Assembly (NCBI GenBank): GCA_027622275.1
Contig: JAQBZB010000003.1
Span: forward strand, 1 to 64,000
DNA from: Planctomycetota bacterium
GTDB lineage: Bacteria; Planctomycetota; Planctomycetia; Pirellulales; Pirellulaceae
DNA: 64,000 nt
Reading direction: 5' to 3'
In this document: piece by piece, positions 1 to 8,387 of the stretch
Layout of the letters: every line of letters starts with the position of its first letter
Position numbering within the stretch: the first letter of the stretch is position 1
The notes under the pieces: generated by a model
What the model saw: only the letters and a program-made list of their open reading frames with translations
What the model was told of the DNA's origin: nothing
Databases searched by the model: none
Made by a program: the position numbers and the translations under genes

Positions 1-477
1 CGAATTGTTTAATCAATATCTAGTTACCGCGCTACCCCAAGTTGCCTAAAGTGCGCGTTGGCCGTGGCCGATAGCCCTAGTTGTTTAGGCACCAGCCACC
101 CTCCTCTCAATTTGTCCCGGTTCGAATCCTCCGCGACGGGTAATAACCGGGAATGACCGGAAACAACCAGACTTCGAAAAATCGTTACGGCAAAACGACT
201 TAGCCGCAACTCGTGCCCTCGCTTGAAGTAACGGAAATCCGGGGGGCACGAATCCCTTGCCCGCCGCTGACTTTCGTCGTTTGAGTTTTTCGCATGTCAC
301 CTAAAGGTCGATTTTCTATGCCACGTTGGCTGTATTTTTGTCTTTTCTGAATGAACTGCGCTTTTGCGATTGAATGATTAGTTCCGCCGGCAGGCGGAGC
401 GCATCGATTCTACGCTGCGTCTGGGCCTTGATTGGTGACGCTCGGCAAGCACGGATGACGCAGGGAGGCGTTCGTGA
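1..477. other. Left-edge intergenic stretch, no gene seen
   Basis: No frame here reads like a protein and no ribosome-binding site precedes a plausible start. A short run near 119-130 resembles a tRNA T-arm, but the flanking bases cannot form the stems of a tRNA. The right part is the downstream flank of the minus-strand esterase. I see nothing else in it. Confidence 0.5.
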
Positions 478-1542
478 TCACTCCCCGTGATAGCCGCGCC
501 ACATCCAGACGAGCGTGTCCGCCAGCGTTTGCTCGAACACTTTGCCGTCGCAGTGCCTCGTGGCACGGCTGAATACGTAACGGTAGTCGTAGCCCTTGGC
601 TTTGAGGGCCGCGGCAGTCCGCTCGTTGGCCATCACCCAGTTGTGATAGGTTTCTTCCGCGTCGTTGGCGCGATTGTCGTTCTCGGAGACGTGCGTGAAG
701 ATCCGCAGCGGTTTCTTCTCGCTGGTTTCGATCAGCTTCATGCTGGAATGATATTCCCACGCGCCGAGCGGGTAAGTGCCTTCTTCCGGCGCGTCGTCAT
801 CTTGTTGATCGACGAACGTCCCGGAGTAGGTAATCAAACGGCGGAACAAGTCGGGACGAAACCAGCCCATGGTGAGCGCCGCCGCACCACCCGAACTACA
901 GCCCATCGCGGCTTTGCCCCACGGATTCTCCGTGAACGCAAGGTGCGGATAAGCGGCTTTGATCTCAGCGTTATTCAGCACCGCCGGCAACACTTCGTCG
1001 TTGATGAAGCGGGCGAAACGGTCGGACATCGTGTCATATTCGAGACCGCGTTCGCTCCCCTTGCTGTCGTCACCGCCGTTTTCCACGGCAATCGCAATGA
1101 ACGCAGGCAACTCGCGGTTCGGGTCTTTGGAAATCGAGAGGTTGTCCAGTGCGTTGCGCACCAGGTTTAGACGGCTTGGTCCGTCCAGCGTCACAAGAAT
1201 GGGTGCCTTGGTGCCGTCTTGGTAGGCGGCTGGTACGTAGACAAAGATCTTCCGCTCTTTGCGGACGGGCTTCTTGGGGTCGAGCGTGGGATCATCGCCC
1301 CGGAAGATTTTGCTGTCTGCCAGCCGCATCGAGAACTCGAACTGTTTTCCCTGGGGATTGCCCCGGTTCGTGAGATCCGGATCGATCGCATAGTCGGGGC
1401 CGATGACGACGTCGCCGTTCCCCTGCGTGCCGGGATGCTCCGTATCAGGCTCGGCGGCAAACACCGAGCTGGCTGCCACACCGACGAGGGCGATCGACAA
1501 GCAACAGCGGATGTAAGCTGATAGGATCTTTGTTTTCAACAT
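478..1542 (-). CDS. Secreted esterase of the Esterase D / enterochelin-esterase type
   Basis: This is an alpha/beta-hydrolase of 354 residues, probably cleaving ester bonds outside the cytoplasm. The ATG at 1542 is followed by a basic then hydrophobic signal segment ending near VFAAEP; an in-frame codon at 1617 would add an unlikely 25 residues in front of it. The core has the strand YVPAAYQDGTKAP, the nucleophile elbow GCSSGG (about residue 215, G-x-S-x-G) and a late histidine in RATRHCDGKVFEQ. The final WMWRGYHGE is typical of this putative-esterase family (PF00756 group). It lies 56 bp downstream of the PQQ-propeller gene on the same strand, so the two may be co-transcribed. The natural substrate cannot be read from sequence. 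Confidence 0.8.
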   Translation of the reverse strand: MLKTKILSAYIRCCLSIALVGVAASSVFAAEPDTEHPGTQGNGDVVIGPDYAIDPDLTNRGNPQGKQFEFSMRLADSKIFRGDDPTLDPKKPVRKERKIFVYVPAAYQDGTKAPILVTLDGPSRLNLVRNALDNLSISKDPNRELPAFIAIAVENGGDDSKGSERGLEYDTMSDRFARFINDEVLPAVLNNAEIKAAYPHLAFTENPWGKAAMGCSSGGAAALTMGWFRPDLFRRLITYSGTFVDQQDDDAPEEGTYPLGAWEYHSSMKLIETSEKKPLRIFTHVSENDNRANDAEETYHNWVMANERTAAALKAKGYDYRYVFSRATRHCDGKVFEQTLADTLVWMWRGYHGE

Positions 1543-1598
1543 CAGGGCTCTCGATTGGTTCAAGGAAATCGTTGTCGATCCGGAACGTTGCAGTGCGA

Positions 1599-2996
1599 TC
1601 ACTTCGCTCCGACACAATACACGTTGCGAGTGCCGGCCAGGAATAGCCTACTACCCGCAACGGCGGCGGAGGCGTGATTCGGATCGCCGAGGTCATTGAT
1701 CGCCAGGACTTTGAAGTCGTCGCCAGATTGGGCGACATAGCTGACCCCGGCCGTGGCGAAATACAAACGGCCGTTGGCGTCGGCGATGGGACTGGCCCAG
1801 GTGCTGGTCAGTCGATCGAGCCGTTCAGCGAACACCTGCTTGCCGTCTTCAGCGCGCCAGCACTTCAATACATTTGGCCGATGCAGGCGATAGACCAGCT
1901 TGCCGACGATGATCGGCGAGCCGATGCCTTCGGGAATTTGATCGATCCGCCATTTGATGTGCGATTTCGTGACGTCGCCCGAACCGGTCGGATCGATCGC
2001 GACACCCGGTCCGCCGCGTCCGTTGTCGCAATAGACGATCCCCGCGCCGAACGCCGCCGAAGCCGCTTCGCCGCCGCCGCGACACCACCACAGCCGTTTG
2101 CCATCGATTGGATCAAAACTCTGCACGCCTTCGTCCGTTTCCCCACTGCCAGATGCGACCACCACCAGTTGCGGCTTGCCCGCAACTTCGATCAGCGCAG
2201 GCGTGCTGTGAGCAAATCCGGTTCGCGGCAGAGGCGTCTCCCATTTCACCGCTCCATCCGTTTTGTTGTAGGCGATGATTTTCGAATCGCTTTTGTTGGA
2301 CATCGCACAAAGCATCAAGACCGTGTCTTGAAAGAGCACCGGGCTGCTGCCGATCGTCACGTCGAACGAATGCGGCGTGATTTCGTTTCGCCAAACGACG
2401 TTGCCGTCGAAGTCGATCGCCGCCATCACGGACGAACCGAACACAACGTACACCAGTTTTCCACCGGTCGCCGGTGTGGGCGCGGCGTATCCGCCGCCAG
2501 GGCCGCTGCGGAAATCAGTCCGCAGCCAGGGGCCAGGTTCCACGGACGTGTCCCACAGACGCTTTCCGTCCGCCGCGCGATAGCACAGCACGTGGTGTTC
2601 CGGGATAACTTTCGCGCGATCTTGCACTGACTCATCCCAACGCGCGGTGCAGACGAACACTCGCTCGCCCCAGACGATCGGGCTGGCATGCCCTTCGCCA
2701 ACCAGCGGCGAATTCCACAACACGTTCTCGGCATCGGCCCCGCCCCAAGTGATCGGCAAATCTGTCTGCTGCGAATAACCTAACCCCGTCGGCCCACGAA
2801 ACCCCGGCCACTCTTCGCCCCCGACGACCGAGCCGATAAGCAAGGCGATGCAAAATGCAATCGGCAGGCCGCATGCGGTTAGGACTGGCCGAAAAACAAG
2901 GGTCGCCTGTCGCCCCGCGCAAGTGCGTTCTTTCGCGGAGCGAAAGGCGACAAAACAGAAAGTTGTTGTTTGCTCGGTCCTGACAAATGCTGTCAT
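1599..2996 (-). CDS. Exported PQQ-like beta-propeller repeat protein
   Basis: A 465-residue protein that opens, after the signal segment, with EEWPGFRGPTGLGYS, the usual first blade of planctomycete PQQ-binding-like outer-membrane proteins. It continues with repeated 'VLCYRAADGKRLWDT', 'IAYNKTDGAVKWETP', 'SFDPIDGKRLWWC' and 'LKCWRAEDGKQVFAE' blades, each with a W/Y-rich strand and A-x-D-G turn. No PQQ-dependent dehydrogenase active-site set is apparent, so an extracytoplasmic scaffold or binding role is likelier than catalysis. ATG 2996 was preferred over an in-frame codon at 3044 because it shortens an already long n-region. Odd point: about 20 residues between the start and the hydrophobic core are the translation of a palindromic intergenic repeat (2930-2946). 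Confidence 0.82.
   Translation of the reverse strand: MTAFVRTEQTTTFCFVAFRSAKERTCAGRQATLVFRPVLTACGLPIAFCIALLIGSVVGGEEWPGFRGPTGLGYSQQTDLPITWGGADAENVLWNSPLVGEGHASPIVWGERVFVCTARWDESVQDRAKVIPEHHVLCYRAADGKRLWDTSVEPGPWLRTDFRSGPGGGYAAPTPATGGKLVYVVFGSSVMAAIDFDGNVVWRNEITPHSFDVTIGSSPVLFQDTVLMLCAMSNKSDSKIIAYNKTDGAVKWETPLPRTGFAHSTPALIEVAGKPQLVVVASGSGETDEGVQSFDPIDGKRLWWCRGGGEAASAAFGAGIVYCDNGRGGPGVAIDPTGSGDVTKSHIKWRIDQIPEGIGSPIIVGKLVYRLHRPNVLKCWRAEDGKQVFAERLDRLTSTWASPIADANGRLYFATAGVSYVAQSGDDFKVLAINDLGDPNHASAAVAGSRLFLAGTRNVYCVGAK
2930..2946. repeat. TTTCGC/GCGAAA hairpin inside the 5' end of a gene
   Basis: A perfect 7-bp inverted repeat, CTTTCGC (2930-2936) and GCGAAAG (2940-2946), with loop GGA. The same core recurs at 5689-5734 and 14276-14298, so this is one member of a dispersed palindromic family. 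This copy lies between the start codon and the signal-peptide core of the PQQ-propeller gene. Confidence 0.7.
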
Positions 2997-3531
2997 GTTT
3001 CGTTGCTCGTGAACGAGTGAAAAGCTATTCGATGTTTGGACCATCGTGAGAATCGCAGCAAAATGATGAACGGCACAAAGATGAGTTGCACAAAGATTTT
3101 TCCCGCAGTGATTTTTCCCGCGATGATCCTGCTTCCGGCTTCGTCGTGTTCACTTTGATCGTCGAAACATTGTAGCAGCCCTTCAAAGCTGCTGCGCGGT
3201 TCGCGAATTCGCCCAAGCATGATGGCCCGTCATGGAAATCTGGCGCGCGTCAATGCGTCCAAGGTTGTGCAATTCCTCCGAAAGCTTCTCCCCTGAGTCA
3301 TCGGCCTACTGCTAGATACCAATTCAAACTCAATGGCGATCAAGTGATGAAAGGCTGCGTTTTCACGGTAGTCCTTCGTTCCTGGACCCCCAGTAGTTCG
3401 CCTGGAAGTCGAGACGTATGTTAGTGCGGACAAACGTGACGGACGCCGACTCGCTTTGGTTTGGCGATCATATGAATCGACCTCGGGATGTGTTTTTATC
3501 CTTCGTTGCACCTTTCCAATAACGCCCCACT
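2997..3531. other. Divergent intergenic region with short imperfect direct repeats
   Basis: About 535 bp between the divergent PQQ-propeller and dehydrogenase genes. It holds two copies of GCACAAAGAT (3073-3082, 3088-3097) followed by two copies of GATTTTTCCCGC (3095-3106, 3110-3121), an AT-rich block unlike the surrounding GC-rich DNA. No convincing reading frame or sigma-70 promoter pair was found in the rest. Confidence 0.45.
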
Positions 3532-4629
3532 ATGCAAACTGCGATTGCCGCACGTACCGGTTCAACGGTTCCCGAGTTGGTTGAGATTCCCTGTCCGCCG
3601 CCACCGGGAACAGGCGGCTGTGACGATATCCTGTGCCGCACGATTGAACTGGGAATTTGCGGTACGGATCGAGAGATTCTGCACTCGGCCAACCCGTGGA
3701 CTCCGCCGGGCAGCCCGTTTCTAGTGCTCGGTCACGAATGCATCGCGCGCGTGGAAGCGATTGGCGACGCGGTGTCCGATTGGCAAGTAGGCGATCTGGT
3801 AGTTCCCGCCGTTCGCCGCAGCTTGCCGGGTCAAACGCGCCGGCTGGATTACTTGCCGCTGGGAAAGTTCACCGAGCGAGGAATCTGGTCGGAACATGGT
3901 TTTAGCGCGCCGCGATGGCTCGATAAACCTCAACACTTGTTTCGAGTTCCCGCTGAGATCGCCGACATTGCGGTCTTCACCGAACCGCTCGCCGTGGCAG
4001 AGAAGGGGGTCAATGAAGCACTGGTGTTACAGCAGGCTCGTCTCGGCCAGGACATCTGGCAAACCATTCGGCCACGCGTGCTGGTGACCGGCATGGGGCC
4101 GATTGGATTCGCCGCGGCGCTCGCGTGTTTGGTTCGAGGCTGGAGTGTGACCATGTTTGGCCGCGATCGGGCGGACTCCTTTCGCGCGACGCTCGCTGGA
4201 CGATTCGGCGTTCAGTATTGGTCGGCGGCTGACGGTTGCTTCGACTTGCCGGATGTGGAACAAGACGGTTTCGATCTGGTGCTGGAATGCACCGGCAGCG
4301 ACGACGTCTTGGTCAGTGCCGCGGCAGCACTCCGTTCCTGTGGAGTCATGGTTTGGCTCGGCAGCACGCGCGTCCCTCAACCCGCAAGTCTTAACGTGGC
4401 GAGAATGATGCGGCAGGCATTGCTTTGCAATCATTTGCATGTGGGAACCGTCAACGCGGCTCCGCGGGATTTCCGTGACGCTCTTTCACACCTGGCGCAG
4501 CTCAAGCAGACGTATGCCCACGAATTGCAGTCGCTCATCACGGCGCGGGTCACGTTAAGTGAATCGCTCTGGCACTACGAACATCGCCAACCGCAGGGCG
4601 TCAAGACCGTGATTGAATACCCGGTATGA
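3532..4629 (+). CDS. Medium-chain (zinc) dehydrogenase, glucose-1-dehydrogenase-like
   Basis: A 365-residue NAD(P)-dependent alcohol dehydrogenase of the MDR superfamily. The N-terminal catalytic domain carries ELGICGTDREIL (about residues 40-51), the signature of the sugar/glucose dehydrogenase branch, with the catalytic-zinc Cys. GHECIARVEAIGD supplies the histidine and glutamate. The Rossmann part has VLVTGMGPIGFAAALA and a short beta-strand followed by FGRDRADS. The four structural-zinc cysteines usual between 'VVPAVRR' and 'TERGI' are missing here (RRSLPGQTRRLDYLP), so the lobe is presumably zinc-free. It precedes the SGNH-like gene on the same strand. Oxidation of an aldose is inferred from the branch only. 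Confidence 0.78.
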   Translation: MQTAIAARTGSTVPELVEIPCPPPPGTGGCDDILCRTIELGICGTDREILHSANPWTPPGSPFLVLGHECIARVEAIGDAVSDWQVGDLVVPAVRRSLPGQTRRLDYLPLGKFTERGIWSEHGFSAPRWLDKPQHLFRVPAEIADIAVFTEPLAVAEKGVNEALVLQQARLGQDIWQTIRPRVLVTGMGPIGFAAALACLVRGWSVTMFGRDRADSFRATLAGRFGVQYWSAADGCFDLPDVEQDGFDLVLECTGSDDVLVSAAAALRSCGVMVWLGSTRVPQPASLNVARMMRQALLCNHLHVGTVNAAPRDFRDALSHLAQLKQTYAHELQSLITARVTLSESLWHYEHRQPQGVKTVIEYPV

Positions 4630-4756
4630 ACGACCGGCCGCGACGGGCGGACACAAAGGCTGTTCCTGGTGGGCACGGGCAACGTATATTGTCTTGCTAC
4701 GAAGTGACAACTCACCACCCGACTCACCACCCGACGAACAACAAGGACAAGTCTTT

Positions 4757-5677
4757 ATGTTTGCATACCAACGATCAACATCGCGGTTGTGGATCGCGTT
4801 GCTCGGCTTACTCACACTGACCGTCGGAACTCTGGCGGCGGAACCCCGAGAACAGGCTCCGTCCGCAAACAGCCCGAAACTGGCTGAGCCGATCACCCAA
4901 GGTCAGCGCGTCTTCACCTGCGGACACAGCTTTCATGTTTGGGTGCCAGACATTGTTACCGATTTGTGCAAGCTGGCCGAAATTCCCGATCATGTCCAAC
5001 TCGGCGTTTCCTCGATTGGCGGTTCGCGCGTCGTTCAGCATTGGGACATCCCGGCGGACAGAAACAAGGCCATGGACGCCCTCGCAACGGGCAAGGTCGA
5101 TGTGCTGACGCTGTCGCCCATCTTCCTGCCCGATGCGGGCATCGAGAATTTCACGACGTTGGCTCTGAAGCACAACAAAGACATCCGCGTGATCGTTCAG
5201 CCGATTTGGCTGCGTTGGGACATTTACGAGCCGACCGCCAAACGGCCGGCCAAAGTCGATCACAACGCCATCACCGGCGAAGAGCTGCGCAAGCGGCACG
5301 CCGAACATTTTCAGAAAATGGACGAGCACATCCGCCAGCTCAACGAGAAGTATGGCCGGATCGTGATGTACGTGGCCCCGGCTCCACAGGCATTGATCGC
5401 GCTGCGCGAGAAGATCATTGCCGGGGAGGCGCCTGGTTTGAAAGTCCAGGAAGATCTCTTCACGGACGCTCTCGGCCACGGCACGCCGCCGCTGAAGGCG
5501 CTGGTCGCATACGTCAATTACGCCACGATCTATCGCCGCAGTCCGGTCGGTCTCTCGGTGCCTGCGATTCTGAAACAGGCCAAGCTTGGCGATCAAGAGG
5601 AGGCCCTCAATCGTTTGCTACAAGAGCTGGCATGGGACGCGGTACTTGAGCATTCACTCAGTGGTCTTCGAGACTAA
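4757..5677 (+). CDS. Exported SGNH/GDSL-like hydrolase
   Basis: A 306-residue secreted protein. ATG 4757 is preceded by AAGGACAAG and followed by a clean signal peptide (RLWIALLGLLTLTVGTLAAE). An upstream in-frame codon at 4613 would overlap the dehydrogenase and bury the signal. The block RVFTCGHSFHVWVPDIV resembles SGNH block I with the nucleophile serine in GHSF. The SIGGSRVVQHW segment could be block II, and DALGHGTPPLKALVAYVNY near the C-terminus fits the Asp/His block V. Such proteins in planctomycetes usually act on carbohydrate esters, but the substrate is not identifiable. It lies upstream of a carbohydrate-type chimera on the same strand. Confidence 0.65.
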   Translation: MFAYQRSTSRLWIALLGLLTLTVGTLAAEPREQAPSANSPKLAEPITQGQRVFTCGHSFHVWVPDIVTDLCKLAEIPDHVQLGVSSIGGSRVVQHWDIPADRNKAMDALATGKVDVLTLSPIFLPDAGIENFTTLALKHNKDIRVIVQPIWLRWDIYEPTAKRPAKVDHNAITGEELRKRHAEHFQKMDEHIRQLNEKYGRIVMYVAPAPQALIALREKIIAGEAPGLKVQEDLFTDALGHGTPPLKALVAYVNYATIYRRSPVGLSVPAILKQAKLGDQEEALNRLLQELAWDAVLEHSLSGLRD

Positions 5678-5688
5678 ACCAATGTCGT

Positions 5689-5734
5689 CTTTCGCACCGC
5701 GAAAGAACGCCGCGTCCTTTCGCGGATTGAAAGG
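5689..5734. repeat. Double hairpin of the TTTCGC/GCGAAA palindrome family
   Basis: Two adjacent hairpins lie in the short gap between genes: CTTTCGC/GCGAAAG (5689-5695 with 5699-5705) and CCTTTC/GAAAGG (5716-5721 with 5729-5734). They share their core with the hairpins at 2930 and 14276. Confidence 0.65.
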
Positions 5735-5759
5735 CGACTTTCACAGGTCGCGTTATGCA

Positions 5760-6764
5760 ATGACATCTTCCATACATCTATTCAGAACCCTGTTCGCGGC
5801 GCTTGTCGTGATGTGCTCGAACGCAGCAGTCGAAGGCCTGTTAGCCGCAGCGCACGACCTGTCCGTTCAAAAACGGACGTTGCCGCCGTGGGGTATCAGT
5901 TCGTCCGCCAGTTCGTTTCGGAATCACGAAAAGTGGTTTCCGAAAATGGCCGCGGACGGTGTTTCCACGATTCGTTTGTTTCCCGAATGGCGCGGCTTCG
6001 AACCGAAGCAGGGAACGCGGCACTGGGGTGACGGCGACCGGCTCGTGAAATCGGCGGCTGATTCCCAACTGGAGATCAACGCCATCCTGATGGGCTCGCC
6101 GCCTGGAGCGAAAGCGGTGCATGCGTTTCCGATGGACAACGTGGGCGATTGGTCCGAGTACGTATCGGCCGTCGTCGGGCGGTACAAAGACCAAATCCGC
6201 TATTGGGAAGTCTGGAACGAAGGCAACGGTGGCTACAAGGCGGATCGTAATACGGATTCAGGAGATCACTGGAGTTTGTCGCTGGATGGGGGAACCGCTT
6301 GGCAGCGTGAAGCCAATCTGCCCGACCCGCGCGGTCATGTGAGTGCGGCAGTACTCGACGGCAAGATTTACGCGCTGGGCGGCGACCATGGCCACGACAT
6401 TACCCAGATCGACGTCGACTCGTGTCATCGGTTCGATCCCGCGACGAACAAGTGGAGCGCGATCGCCAGTCTTCCCGATGGACGCAGTCATTTTGAATCG
6501 AGCACCATCGTCTATCAGGGCCGCATCTTGGTCGTCGGAGGGCGCTGCAATAGTTCAAAGCCTCCGCGAAACGTCGTGGGCGATTTGCTGGAATACGATC
6601 CCCAAGCGGATCGGTGGCAAGTTGTTGGCGAGCTACCCGAGAAGGTGCTCGCCCCCGTAGCAGTCATCGTTGCCAGGCGCCTGGTGGTTATCGGCGGTGG
6701 CCTGAACAACCCACGTCCACTCACCGCCGTCACCCGGTTCGCTCAACTCCCGGCCGACAAGTAA
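5760..6764 (+). CDS. Chimera: N-terminal half of a glycosidase fused in frame to Kelch repeats
   Basis: A 334-residue secreted protein with two unrelated halves. After the signal peptide from ATG 5760, residues ~35-160 are the first half of a TIM-barrel glycosidase of the GH39/GH5 kind: WGISSSASSFRNHEKWFPKM, TIRLFPEWRGFEP and YWEVWNEGNGGY, whose NE gives the acid/base glutamate. At about 6249-6262 the sequence switches to DHWSLSLDGGTAWQREANLP and then Kelch blades (ALGGDHGHD, HRFDPATNKWSAIASLPDGR, VVGGRCNSS, LEYDPQADRWQVVGELP) up to the stop. The second half of the barrel, with the nucleophile, and the start of the Kelch protein are absent. It looks like a fusion of two neighbours by an in-frame deletion. 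The frame is open, so it may be expressed, but glycosidase activity is unlikely. Confidence 0.72.
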   Translation: MTSSIHLFRTLFAALVVMCSNAAVEGLLAAAHDLSVQKRTLPPWGISSSASSFRNHEKWFPKMAADGVSTIRLFPEWRGFEPKQGTRHWGDGDRLVKSAADSQLEINAILMGSPPGAKAVHAFPMDNVGDWSEYVSAVVGRYKDQIRYWEVWNEGNGGYKADRNTDSGDHWSLSLDGGTAWQREANLPDPRGHVSAAVLDGKIYALGGDHGHDITQIDVDSCHRFDPATNKWSAIASLPDGRSHFESSTIVYQGRILVVGGRCNSSKPPRNVVGDLLEYDPQADRWQVVGELPEKVLAPVAVIVARRLVVIGGGLNNPRPLTAVTRFAQLPADK

Positions 6765-6858
6765 GCGGACACCCCGCGCCCGCATGCTTGTTACCGTTGC
6801 CCCAAGTCTCAACGAATGAGCCTTCCATATCTCGCCAATTTTGGGGCGGTTGTTGGAT

Positions 6859-7955
6859 TCATGCTTCCTTGTTTTCCAGTCGTTCACGCGCGGCGCGGAT
6901 CGATTCATGCAGCTTCTGCTGCAGCAGTTCGCGGGACGGCAATTCCGTCAGGTAAGCGGCGACTCGAATCCCGCTCTGATCCAACTGCAGGAGTTCCACC
7001 TGTTCCTCGGACTTTCCTGCGCAGAGAATCAGCCCCAGCGGCGGGTCCTCATCAGGCTCCATTTCGTACCGCTCCAGCCAGCGGAGATACAATTCCATCT
7101 GGCCTTTATGTTCCGGGTTGAATTTGTCGAGCTTCAGATCGATGGCGACAAGGCGGCGCAACTTGCGGTGATAGAAGAGCAGGTCGAGGTAGTAATCTTC
7201 GCTATCGACGGAAATTCGTTTCTGCCGCGCGACGAATGCGAATCCGCTGCCCAGTTCCAGAATGAACGCTTCCAGTTCCCGCAGAATCGCCGCTTCCAGA
7301 TCCTTCTCGCTGTACGTATCGGCCAGGCCGAGAAAGTCGAGGAAATACGGATCACGAAAAACCAAATCGGGCGACACGCGATCTTCGTCTCGCAAAGCAG
7401 CGATTTCCTGAGCCGCCAGTTCCGCGGGCTTTTTCGACAGCGCCGTCCGCTCGAACAACATGCCGCCGATCTTCTTCTGCAGCGTCCGCGTACTCCACCG
7501 TTCGATACGGCACATCTCGGCGTAGAAATCCCGTTTGAGCGGGTCGTTGAGGTAAACGATTTGTTTAAAGTGAGTCCAGCTCAATTCTCTCCGCAGTGCG
7601 GAGACAATCTCCTCGTCTGGGAACACCTCGGCGAATCGAATCATGTGCCACAGGCTTTTTTCCGAGAATCCGCGGCCGAACTCGGCGTTCAATTGTCTCC
7701 CCACTGCGGAGACAATCTGCTGGCCGTACTCGGCGCGTTCCTCCTGCAGCACCTCTTCACGAATCCGTTTGCCGATGCCCCAGTTCAGCCATACCAGCGC
7801 CGAATTCACCGTCTGAGCGACCTGTTGCCTGGATTCGTCATCTTCTGCAGATCGTTGGCCAACTTTTTAGGCACTTTTACCGTGGCCAGCGGGCTGACAG
7901 GTTTCCCATGGCGGGCAATTTGGCGACTGCTTGATGATTTCTTCTTCTTTGTCAT
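6859..7955 (-). pseudogene. yhcG: yhcG-type PDDEXK nuclease (DUF1016), frameshifted near its N-terminus
   Basis: The main frame (7809 down to 6859) is a YhcG-family protein. It has an N-terminal DUF1016 helical domain (NSALVWLNWGIGKRI, GFSEKSLWHMIRFAEVFPD, LSWTHFKQIVYL) and a C-terminal PDDEXK fold (YYLDLLFYHRKLRRLVAIDLKL, GQMELYLRWLERYE). The natural N-terminus sits in another frame: ATG 7955 reads MTKKKKSSSSRQIARHGKP and on to KKLANDLQKMT, then stops at 7806. The residues just upstream of the main frame (DESRQQVAQTV) continue the family pattern. A one-base shift near 7830-7840 therefore splits the gene. An ATG at 8003, in frame with 7955, is blocked by a TGA 13 codons on. Family members are linked to defence and homing, but the role is not settled. 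Confidence 0.75.
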
Positions 7956-8032
7956 TTGGAGTCAATCCCAGTTCGTAGAACCTTTTGTCTCAGGACTTGC
8001 CATCCTTTCGATCACTCCTCTGCACATTTAGC

Positions 8033-8194
8033 TTACCCGGAAACTCCACGTTGATGCTTCCTGCTTTGCCAAAGATCAACCTTGTATCCACCATCCTCAA
8101 GCAAGGCTTCGAGCTTCTCGGTGATTTGCTTGTCGGTGAATCGTGGAATCGAGAAGTTCGTTCGATGCAATTGTTTCACAGCGTCAAGAGACAT
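8033..8194 (-). CDS. Small hypothetical protein, possibly a truncated remnant
   Basis: A 53-residue frame on the minus strand starting MSLDAVKQLHRTNFSIP and ending RKHQRGVSG. AGAGG nine bases upstream of the ATG at 8194 is a reasonable ribosome-binding site, and composition is protein-like. It ends about 30 bp before the yhcG remnant on the same strand. The last part (GGYKVDLWQSRKHQRGV) looks like the opening of a restriction-endonuclease-like fold rather than a complete protein, so truncation is possible. I do not recognise a family. Confidence 0.4.
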   Translation of the reverse strand: MSLDAVKQLHRTNFSIPRFTDKQITEKLEALLEDGGYKVDLWQSRKHQRGVSG

Positions 8195-8387
8195 CAGATA
8201 TCCTCTTTGGGAGAAAATGCATATCGGCTTTCATTCTATCATTAGCGACCACGATCACCGTCCATTCACGGCAACTTTGGCCGATGATTTTGATTGACGC
8301 CAAACGGGTGCCACTTGTGATTAGGAATTGAACCCGCGAGAATTCAAGGTTCGCTCCCAACAACAAAAACTTGTAGAGGCTTTAAAA

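Noticed and set aside
100-140. tRNA 3' half (GGTTCGAATCC motif)
   Set aside because: The bases around the T-loop-like motif do not pair as a T-stem, and no anticodon or acceptor stem can be built on either strand.
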